Position numbers and translations under genes: made by a program
Source: Brachybacterium sillae
GTDB taxonomy: Bacteria; Actinomycetota; Actinomycetes; Actinomycetales; Dermabacteraceae
Assembly (NCBI RefSeq): GCF_025028335.1
Contig: NZ_JAFEUW010000001.1
Coordinates: 372,001 to 436,000 of the forward strand
Direction: 5' to 3'
DNA length: 64,000 nucleotides
Notes under the pieces: model-generated
Database searches by the model: none
Seen by the model: the letters and a program-made list of their open reading frames with translations, nothing else
What the model was told of the DNA's origin: nothing
Part shown: positions 25,253 to 32,092 of the stretch, in pieces
Numbering within the stretch: the first letter of the stretch is position 1
Layout: every line of letters starts with the position of its first letter

Positions 25253-26008
25253 ATGCCCCCGCTGAGCGTTGAAACGACCACCGCCGCTGTCTCTGCCCAG
25301 GAGACGCCTCTCCCGACGTGGGCCGACCGACGTCGGCCCGGTGGGGTGCGCCGTCTGGGGGCTGTTGCCCTGGCGGGGGTCGTGATGCTGGGTGTCGCGG
25401 CCTGTGGTGGGGAGGGCTCGAGGGACGCAGCCACGTTTCCCCCGACGGTGGTCTCGGACTTCCCGGTCACCTCTGACGGCGGCGGGGAGACGACCCCGGG
25501 CGCACCGAGCGATGGCGGCGGCACTACCGACGGTGGCGCATCCGATGGCGGCGGAACCGTGGTCGCGAACATCCCCAAGCCCGACCCCAAGGACTACCCG
25601 GGCATGGACCAACACACTCAGGAAGGCGCGGAACAGGCGTTCAGGTTCTACGTCGACGCCATGTCGTGGACCCGACGTACCGGGGATGGTTCTCTAATGC
25701 GAGACATGTCAGCCGCCGACTGCACCGGATGCCATGACCTCATTGAGCGTTTTGAATCGATGAGAAGTGAGGCGGCGGTCAGCGCAACCGTCGACCTAGA
25801 GGTGGTCAACGTCGATACTCAAGAGAGTGACGTCGCTGAGTACATTGTTTCGGGCACCCTACGGCCGAAAGAAGGTGCCGATTCGGCAACCTCTGGGAGC
25901 GCGGACGATGACAGCTCAGAGGCGGCCGCTGCTCTTGAATGGATCGACGGCGAGTGGGTCGTCGGCGAGTTGGGAATCCAGAGCAACGATCCACTTCAGG
26001 GGGACTGA
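25253..26008 (+). CDS. exported lipoprotein, DUF6318-like
   Basis: A 251-residue predicted lipoprotein. The long N-region is followed by the hydrophobic segment LGAVALAGVVMLGVAAC, with lipobox VAAC and lipidated Cys51. A Gly/Asp/Thr-rich linker then leads to the conserved part (PKDYPGMDQHTQEGAEQAF, YVDAMSWTRRTGD, and a CTGC pair) that resembles the DUF6318 family of actinobacterial lipoproteins. The start at 25253 follows GAGGA by seven bases. A TAGGGT box at 25210-25215 may be the promoter. It ends four bases before the next gene and so forms an operon with it. It probably sits on the outer face of the membrane; the function is unknown. Confidence 0.68.
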   Translation: MPPLSVETTTAAVSAQETPLPTWADRRRPGGVRRLGAVALAGVVMLGVAACGGEGSRDAATFPPTVVSDFPVTSDGGGETTPGAPSDGGGTTDGGASDGGGTVVANIPKPDPKDYPGMDQHTQEGAEQAFRFYVDAMSWTRRTGDGSLMRDMSAADCTGCHDLIERFESMRSEAAVSATVDLEVVNVDTQESDVAEYIVSGTLRPKEGADSATSGSADDDSSEAAAALEWIDGEWVVGELGIQSNDPLQGD

Positions 26009-26012
26009 CCTC

Positions 26013-27215
26013 ATGGCACTCAAAGTCTGCTCAGGGCATTCGAGACTTCACCCTCCGGCCCCTGCTCTATGTTTGGTCTGGATCGTACTCTTCGGAGCAA
26101 TCTTCAGCGTCTACGCCGATGAAAGTCGGGCGTTGGATCCGACTGCCTCTCACTCGTCGAATCTTTCCCTGGCCCCGTGGGTCGCTCTCGAGAATCTAGC
26201 CCCTCTCTCTCCCGGCGACTCAACGATTGGAGAGTACGACACGACGCCCACCGGAGACCCTGACAAGAGGAACGCGATTCTGGTTACTCTGCGAGACAGG
26301 GCGACAGCAAATAGGGAAGGCAAAAAGCCGGGTAGTGGTGATTCCACGGTGCGGCCAGCATCCGCGGGCGGCGCTTCTCGTCGTCTTCCGGCGTTTACGA
26401 CGTGGTGGGAGCGTGAGGAGGCGGTGACTCCGGAGTGTTCGGAGGCCGGTGAGTGTGGTTTCGCGGCGGGGAGTTGTGAGGCGCAGGGTCAGGCCCGGTG
26501 GCGGCTGACCGGGTCGGATGTCGTGGGTATCCCGCAGCCTGGTGCCTCGGGGGCCGCGGCCGATGCCTACTCGCAGCGTGGGACGCGGACGGAGGTCGCG
26601 ACCGGCGCGACCAGCGACCTGGGGTTCCGGTGTGTCACCCCCGGACAACCCGGCAGCACTGGCGGTGTGGCGGGGGCGGGGGCGCCGGTGGTGATCACGG
26701 TGACACGGGAGGACTTCGCTCGCCTGCCCGTCGAACCGTTGGTGCCGCATGCGGGCCCGGAGGCCGGGTGGATCCCGGTCAACTCCCCCACCGTCCTGTA
26801 TGTCGAGCCCACCGATCAGATTCTCGACACCACGCTGCTGGGCACTCCCGTCCAGGTCCGAGCGATCCCGGTCTCCTACACCTGGTCGATGGGTGATGGC
26901 GCCACCATCACCACCACCAAACGCGGCAAGCCGTATCCGTCTGAAGAGGTCGCTTACTACTACGAGACCGAGGGCTGGTATGACATCACCCTGACCACCA
27001 CGTTCGCCGGACAGTTCTCCGTCAACGGTGGCCCCTGGCAGGACATCGACGGCACCATCACCATCGACTCCGACCCCGTGCCGCTGTACTCCAATTCCCT
27101 CGAATCCCGCTTGGTGAACCCGAACTCCACCCAGCCCCCCGAACCCATCGTTCCTGACCGCACCCCCGACACCGAAGGCCACCCCAACCCCCGAGCCGGA
27201 CACGAAACCCGATAA
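26013..27215 (+). CDS. exported PKD-like domain protein
   Basis: A 400-residue protein with an N-terminal hydrophobic segment (APALCLVWIVLFGAIFSVYA, residues about 14-33) acting as signal or anchor. Its C-terminal part resembles a PKD/Ig-like fold: SYTWSMGDGATITTTKRG and VAYYYETEGWYDITLTTTF. Four cysteines cluster in the middle (CSEAGECGF, GSCEAQG). It lies four bases downstream of the lipoprotein gene, so the two are probably made together and act at the cell surface. The 5' part (26013-26330) is visibly less GC-rich than the rest, suggesting a mosaic gene. The function is unknown. Confidence 0.65.
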   Translation: MALKVCSGHSRLHPPAPALCLVWIVLFGAIFSVYADESRALDPTASHSSNLSLAPWVALENLAPLSPGDSTIGEYDTTPTGDPDKRNAILVTLRDRATANREGKKPGSGDSTVRPASAGGASRRLPAFTTWWEREEAVTPECSEAGECGFAAGSCEAQGQARWRLTGSDVVGIPQPGASGAAADAYSQRGTRTEVATGATSDLGFRCVTPGQPGSTGGVAGAGAPVVITVTREDFARLPVEPLVPHAGPEAGWIPVNSPTVLYVEPTDQILDTTLLGTPVQVRAIPVSYTWSMGDGATITTTKRGKPYPSEEVAYYYETEGWYDITLTTTFAGQFSVNGGPWQDIDGTITIDSDPVPLYSNSLESRLVNPNSTQPPEPIVPDRTPDTEGHPNPRAGHETR

Positions 27216-27264
27216 CCACACCGACCCCACGCACACCGCCCGGCAGCGATCGATGAACAGAACG

Positions 27265-27302
27265 GGCCGCCGACCCCGATCCGTGGATCCGGGCCGGCGG
27301 CC
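27265..27302. terminator. hairpin between convergent genes
   Basis: ggccgccg (27265-27272) pairs with cggcggcc (27295-27302), and an inner ccgatcc/ggatccgg pairing extends the stem. It lies between the convergent PKD-like and isochorismatase genes. Confidence 0.6.
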
Positions 27303-27343
27303 GTCCATACGTGGCCGACATGTGCTTCGGCAGCTTTGACCGG

Positions 27344-27979
27344 TCAGGCTTTGGCGGCAGCCTTCGCCTGAGCCTCCTGGGAGGCCATGAGGTTCTTGTA
27401 GTCCGGAATGTGGTCCGCGAACAGCTGGCCAAGTCCCTCGGCGTCACGGCGCCAGTCGCGGTGCAGTTCGCTCGCGGCGGCGAACCAGGTCATGAGCTGG
27501 ACTCCGGCGGCGCTCATGCGCTCCCAGGCCGCGTCGCGGGTGATCTGGTTGAACGTCCCGGACGCGTCGGCGATGACGAACACGTCGTATCCCGCCTCGA
27601 TCGCCGACAGAGCGGGGAAGGCGACGCGCACCTCCGTGACGATGCCGGCGATGATCAGCTGCTTCTTGCCGGTGGCTTCGATGGCCTTGACGAAGTCCTC
27701 GTTGTCCCAGGCATTGATCTGCCCCGGTCGGGCGATGTACGGCGCGTTCGGGAACTTCTCCACGATCTCCGGCAGGAGCGGGCCGTTCGGGCCCTCCTCG
27801 AAGGATGTCGTGAGAATGGTGGGGAGCTCGAAGTAGTCGGCGAGATCCGCGAGGGCCAGCACGTTGTTCTTGAACTGGTCGGGCTGCTGATCCTTCACCA
27901 GCGAGAACAGCCCGGTCTGATGATCCACCAGCAGGACGGCGGCGTTGTCCCGATCCAGACGCGTGTACTCGGCAGCCAT
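27344..27979 (-). CDS. YcaC-type isochorismatase-family hydrolase lacking the usual catalytic Cys
   Basis: A 211-residue protein of the isochorismatase fold, closest to YcaC. Asp19 in LVDHQTGLF is the expected first catalytic residue. NAWDNEDFVKAI, DASGTFNQITRDAAWERM and AASELHRDWRRDAEGL are YcaC-like all along the chain. The family nucleophile motif should read TEVCVAFPALS; here it is TEVRVAFPALS, with Arg118 encoded by CGC (27626-27628). One T-to-C change from TGC would explain this. Without the cysteine, ordinary hydrolysis is unlikely. Start at 27979: AAGGAGG six bases upstream. YcaC has no settled substrate even when intact. Confidence 0.82.
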   Translation of the reverse strand: MAAEYTRLDRDNAAVLLVDHQTGLFSLVKDQQPDQFKNNVLALADLADYFELPTILTTSFEEGPNGPLLPEIVEKFPNAPYIARPGQINAWDNEDFVKAIEATGKKQLIIAGIVTEVRVAFPALSAIEAGYDVFVIADASGTFNQITRDAAWERMSAAGVQLMTWFAAASELHRDWRRDAEGLGQLFADHIPDYKNLMASQEAQAKAAAKA

Positions 27980-28219
27980 GAGGATTCCTCCTTGGTCTCG
28001 GACCGAGGGCCTCTCCCCCGGGTCCGCTCCAGGCGTGTGTCTGCACGCTAACCACCCTCCCCTGGTAGTTGCCATATCAACTATCGGGGAGTGTGAGGCA
28101 CGGATCCTCGGTCGCTCCCCCGGCGTGGCCGCGCAACCCGCCCTACTCGCCGGTCCCCCGGGAGTCCCGGCCGACGCCGATTAGGCTGGTCATACCCGTC
28201 CGCACCGAAGGAGGACCGC

Positions 28220-28510
28220 ATGTCCACGGATGTCGTCGTCAACCACAACCCGCAGGAGCACCGCTTCGAGGCGCATGTCGCCGGGGAGCTCGCGGGGTTC
28301 ACGGAGACCACACCGCAGGGTGAGGACCTGATCGTCATGGCCCACACCGTGGTCGATCCCGAGTACGGAGGTCGCGGCATCGCCTCCACCCTGGTGCGGA
28401 CGGCCCTCGATGCCATCCGCGAGGCGGGCAAGACCGTCGACCCGCAGTGCAGCTACGTCCGCAACTGGATCGACAAGCATCCTGACTATCAGGACCTCGT
28501 CACCCAGTAG
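28220..28510 (+). CDS. small GNAT-type N-acetyltransferase
   Basis: A 96-residue stand-alone acetyltransferase of the short YjdJ/Gtn-like GNAT group. The acetyl-CoA loop is VDPEYGGRGIASTLVRTALD (residues 45-64), followed by CSYVRNWIDKHPDYQDLV, the standard C-terminus of this group. AGGAGG precedes the ATG. An insertion sequence begins directly after its TAG stop, so the coding sequence is intact but its natural downstream DNA is gone. Confidence 0.85.
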   Translation: MSTDVVVNHNPQEHRFEAHVAGELAGFTETTPQGEDLIVMAHTVVDPEYGGRGIASTLVRTALDAIREAGKTVDPQCSYVRNWIDKHPDYQDLVTQ

Positions 28511-28557
28511 CCTCGAGTTTTCATAGCGGTGTGGTCTCGATGGGTGGAAGGCATAGA

Positions 28558-28629
28558 GAAAGGTGCTCCTGGCCTGGGATGATACGGGGTGTTGAGTCTC
28601 GTAGCCATCCGCTGGAAGGAGCACCTTTC
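28558..28629 (+). promoter_or_regulatory. 13-bp inverted repeat over the transposase ribosome-binding site
   Basis: gaaaggtgctcct (28558-28570) is perfectly complementary to aggagcacctttc (28617-28629), with 46 bases between. The right arm contains the AAGGAG ribosome-binding site of the transposase and ends two bases before its GTG. In messages that read in from outside, this would hide the site and keep transposase low. Confidence 0.65.
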
Positions 28630-28631
28630 AG

Positions 28632-30044
28632 GTGTCCCACCCTACCTTGTTCTTCTACCCCCGTCCGCGCGTGGACATCGCTGAGGTCCCCGCGGTCTCA
28701 CACGCCGGCGCGGTGCTGCTGACCGACACGATCCACGCCACCGGCCTCGCCTCTTCGCTGCGTGAAGCACTGGCTCCTTGGACGAAACCGCTGGCCGAGC
28801 ACCACGCGGCGAAGGTCCTGCTGGACCTCGCACTCACTCTCGCAATCGGCGGCGAGCACGCTTCGGATACTGATCTGCTGCGTTGCGAGCCGGGCCTGTT
28901 CGGTGATGTCGCCTCGACCCCCACGATCTCCCGCACGCTCACCACCCTCGCCCAGGACGCGCCCACCGTGATCGAGGCGATCTCGAAAGCCCGCCGGGCC
29001 GCGCGGGAAAGAGCCTGGACCCTCGCCGGAGCGCATTCCCCGGCTGCGGGGGTCAGTGCGAAGAACCCGCTGGTCATCGACCTCGATGCCACCCTGATCA
29101 ACGTCCACAGTGAGAAGGAGCAGGCCGCACCGACGTTCAAACGCGGGTTCGGATACCACCCGCTGTGTGCGTTCCTGGACCACGGCAGCGAAGGGACCGG
29201 GGAACCACTGGCGATCCAGCTGCGCCCCGGCAACGCCGGCTCGAACACCGCCGCTGATCACATCACCGTCACCCGGCAGGCTCTCGCGCAGCTGCCTGCG
29301 GGCCTGCTGGCCCGGGGCGGGCGGGGGTCGAAGAAGATCCTGATCCGCACCGACGGGGCCGGCGGCACCAAGGACTTCCTGGCCTGGCTCCAGCGGCAGC
29401 GTCTGGCCTACTCAGTCGGGTTCACCCTCCCCGCAAACACTCCCGACCTGCTGAAACGCCTCGACGAGGCGGAGGCGTGGACTCCCGCCTACGACACCGA
29501 GGACGAGGGGATCCGCGACGGGGCGTGGGTGGCGGAGCTGACCGGACTGCTGGACCTGTCCGGGTGGCCTGCCGGGATGCGGGTGATCGTGCGGAAGGAA
29601 CGTCCTCATCCTGGGGCGCAGCTGCGGATCACCGATCACGAGGGGATGCGCATCACCGCGTTCGCCACCAACTCCCCGCGCGGCCAGCTCCCGGTCTTGG
29701 AGCTGCGTCACCGTCGCCGTGCACGCTGCGAAGACCGGATCCGCAACGCCAAGGACCTGGGCTTGATGAAGTTCCCGCTGCAGGGCTTCGCGCAGAACCA
29801 GATCTGGTGCCAGATCATCCAACTCGCCCCCGAGCTCGTCGCCTGGATGCAGACCATCGCGCTGACCGGCCATGACGCGAGGAAGTGGGAACCCAAACGG
29901 CTCCGCGCACGCTTGTTCGAGATCCCCGCGACTCTCGTGCGCCGCGCCCGGCACAACCTCCTCCACCTCGCCGAACATGCACCCGAAGCCGTGAGGGTCC
30001 TGACCGGCGTCAACCGGCTCCGCACCGCCGTCGCGCAGACCTGA
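28632..30044 (+). CDS. IS1380-family transposase
   Basis: A 470-residue DDE transposase. The first catalytic aspartate lies in LVIDLDATLINVHSEKEQA. The second region reads ILIRTDGAGGTKDFLAWLQ and the glutamate region LELRHRRRARCEDRIRNAKDLG, all as in IS1380 transposases. KFPLQGFAQNQIWCQI follows, as is usual. The frame is uninterrupted, so it may be active. The start is a GTG at 28632 with AAGGAG about ten bases upstream, inside a hairpin arm. Confidence 0.92.
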   Translation: MSHPTLFFYPRPRVDIAEVPAVSHAGAVLLTDTIHATGLASSLREALAPWTKPLAEHHAAKVLLDLALTLAIGGEHASDTDLLRCEPGLFGDVASTPTISRTLTTLAQDAPTVIEAISKARRAARERAWTLAGAHSPAAGVSAKNPLVIDLDATLINVHSEKEQAAPTFKRGFGYHPLCAFLDHGSEGTGEPLAIQLRPGNAGSNTAADHITVTRQALAQLPAGLLARGGRGSKKILIRTDGAGGTKDFLAWLQRQRLAYSVGFTLPANTPDLLKRLDEAEAWTPAYDTEDEGIRDGAWVAELTGLLDLSGWPAGMRVIVRKERPHPGAQLRITDHEGMRITAFATNSPRGQLPVLELRHRRRARCEDRIRNAKDLGLMKFPLQGFAQNQIWCQIIQLAPELVAWMQTIALTGHDARKWEPKRLRARLFEIPATLVRRARHNLLHLAEHAPEAVRVLTGVNRLRTAVAQT

Positions 30045-30216
30045 CCAGGCGGCTCCACCCGCCCCACCGACCAGCAGCATCTCTTCTCGGGAGTGGAACC
30101 CGACCGCCCGCAACGGACACTGCGACGATCTGTCACACCCGAATGCCAGAATCAGCAGCTGAACACCGGCAACGACGCCGACCCACCCCGCTCACCAGCC
30201 CCATGAAACATCGAGG

Positions 30217-30370
30217 CTAGCGCCTTCTGCTTGTCCTGCGCTGCCGGATATAACCCCTCGTGGAGGTGTTTCTCGAACTCGCTGTCCCGAACCCGATTGA
30301 CCATGTCAGTATATCCCGCTTCTTCAGCTGTTAACACCTTCCCGGAGCGCGGGAACTTGATTTCGCGCAT
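30217..30370 (-). pseudogene. fifth gene of the defence operon, cut by the IS
   Basis: The first 51 codons remain, starting MREIKFPRSGKVLTAEEAGY after a good GAAGAGAAGG site. The frame then runs into the right end of the IS1380 element at 30216, after which the translation is only IS sequence. The remaining part is hydrophilic and charged (RVRDSEFEKHLHEG). I do not recognise the family. It begins 27 bases after the OLD-like gene, so it was the last known member of that operon. The missing 3' part is not found on the other side of the IS. Confidence 0.6.
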
Positions 30371-30397
30371 GATGCTGGCCTTCTCTTCGGACTTTTG

Positions 30398-32092
30398 CTA
30401 CGACGCAGTCGCGAGGTTCACAAACTCCTGCTTGAGGGCATCAATCTTTGCTTGTTCAACTAGCCCGGACTCGAGGTTGTAGAGCACATACTGCGGCTTC
30501 CGACTCGACTCGGGCTGTTTCCTGGGGAGCGGAACGATGCCAAGTTCAGTTTCGAGGTCTTGTGCGAACCGAGTGATCCGCTTCGTAAACGTAGTCTTTG
30601 CCTCGCTGATGGCCTCCGTAACCTCGGTGTCGTGAGCGCTGCCATTGTCACCGTCGTAGAGCACCGAGTGATCAATGCCGAAGGCACTCAAAATCGCGAC
30701 AAAGCGGTGGATATTGAACTTGCCCATGCAGTCGATGACAGCGAGACCGCGAACCGGCGGCTCCATGTGCCCGCGCGTCGTGAGATACCTGTAGAGCGCA
30801 GTCTCGCTCGGCCCCTCGACAAGGATGACCCGCTGACTGAAGAATGCGGTGGTCCGAGTCGACTGCATCCAAAGTTCGGTCTTCAACGACGCCATCATCG
30901 CCGCCTTGTTGACACCGACTGCACTATTGCCGTGCGGCACGATGCTATCGTCAGCGACGAGTGCGTCGGCAAAGAGCTGATCAAGTTGTGACTGGGATAG
31001 CTGATACGAGGTGGTCACACCTGCATCTCGACGGAGACGGATCAGCCTCGTCAAGTCGTCCATCGATTGGCTCACGAACCGTGAACTATGCGTCGTTAGC
31101 AACACCTGCGTTTTGCCGTCCTGTACGAGCTTCAGCAGGCTGTCGTGCAGTACTTCTTCCTGCGACGGGTGCAGAAAGGCTTCCGGTTCCTCAAAGAGAA
31201 TCCAGGTGAGCTGCGGCGTGAACTCCTTCTTCTCGCTGGACGACGCCTTCGGCGGGTTTGCGTGCTTCGCGGCTAGCTTGATGAGCGTGTAGATCAGATG
31301 CCGCTGGAACCCCGCGCCGAATCCCGACTGATCAATTTCTCCGCCGTGCGTCTCATCAATGAGCTGGGGCTTGATCAGGGTCTTCAGGATTTCTTCAGGC
31401 TGAATACTCTGAACTGCCAACGAGAACGAGGCTTCCCAGCTCGATATCTCATCAGTTATTTCCTCCTCGAGCGACTCGAGAGACCGACCATCAGCGCTTG
31501 CCTGCGTCTTAATTGAGCCCTCGAAGGTGCCGAATGCTTCCGTCAGGTGCTTGTATGCGGGGCTGTCGGCCACAACCTTGTTGAGCACTTCGGCTACAAG
31601 CTCACGCAGCGCTGACAGGCCGGTCAGCTTGGTGTTCTCATCGATCTTGCTCACCGCAGGGATGTAAACGATGTGACCAACTTTGCCGGAGCCGACGTTC
31701 TTCGCGCCGTAGAAGAGGTTGTTAGAGAGGTTGCCGTTTTCGTAGGCGTAGTAGCCCGAGCGGGCTTTTCCGTCGGCGCCCGTTGACGGACTGACGTAGT
31801 TGCGAACCCGGAATGTGCCGTCGGCACTCTTGTAGTCATCCTTCAGTTGCGCCAGTTCATCTTCGGTCGGCTTGAACTCCACCTCAACCCATGCCTCGGG
31901 GTCGCCCGAGGCAACCTTCGGTTTGTCGCGAGCGTCATCCCACTTCAGGTCGCCATAGAACAAGCGGATCGCATCAATCATGTTGCTCTTGCCCGCATTG
32001 TTGGCACCGGCGATCAGTGAGAGCGGCTCGAGCCGAATCCTCGCATCGTGGATACTGCGGAAGTTGTGGATCTGGACTTCAACTGCACGCAT
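30398..32092 (-). CDS. OLD-family ATPase with TOPRIM nuclease domain
   Basis: A 564-residue protein. The ABC-like ATPase opens with IHNFRSIHDARIRLEPLSL and Walker A GANNAGKS at residues 29-36; ABC-like Walker B is ILFEEPEAFLHPSQ and the switch is LTTHSSRFV. A TOPRIM domain follows with VILVEGPSETAL, VIDCMGKFN and LYDGDNGSAHD, the E...DxD metal set of OLD-family nucleases. GajA of the Gabija system and phage P2 OLD belong to this class, but the usual Gabija partner is absent here. The ATG at 32092 shares its A with the stop of the upstream Res gene (TAATG), so translation is coupled. It probably acts as an ATP-controlled nuclease within the system. Confidence 0.85.
   Translation of the reverse strand: MRAVEVQIHNFRSIHDARIRLEPLSLIAGANNAGKSNMIDAIRLFYGDLKWDDARDKPKVASGDPEAWVEVEFKPTEDELAQLKDDYKSADGTFRVRNYVSPSTGADGKARSGYYAYENGNLSNNLFYGAKNVGSGKVGHIVYIPAVSKIDENTKLTGLSALRELVAEVLNKVVADSPAYKHLTEAFGTFEGSIKTQASADGRSLESLEEEITDEISSWEASFSLAVQSIQPEEILKTLIKPQLIDETHGGEIDQSGFGAGFQRHLIYTLIKLAAKHANPPKASSSEKKEFTPQLTWILFEEPEAFLHPSQEEVLHDSLLKLVQDGKTQVLLTTHSSRFVSQSMDDLTRLIRLRRDAGVTTSYQLSQSQLDQLFADALVADDSIVPHGNSAVGVNKAAMMASLKTELWMQSTRTTAFFSQRVILVEGPSETALYRYLTTRGHMEPPVRGLAVIDCMGKFNIHRFVAILSAFGIDHSVLYDGDNGSAHDTEVTEAISEAKTTFTKRITRFAQDLETELGIVPLPRKQPESSRKPQYVLYNLESGLVEQAKIDALKQEFVNLATAS

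Larger units (their letters stand above)
28511..30216 (+). mobile_element. IS1380-family insertion sequence, 1.7 kb, complete
   Basis: The element spans 1,706 bp. The left end reads cctcgagttttcatagcgg; the right end, read inward, is cctcgatgtttcatggggc. They match at 14 of 19 positions. It encodes one full-length transposase. Flanking bases are gtag on the left and ctag on the right, so a perfect four-base target duplication is not seen. The left end touches the stop codon of the GNAT gene and the right end cuts a minus-strand gene of the defence operon. Size, end sequence and transposase all fit IS1380. Confidence 0.85.
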
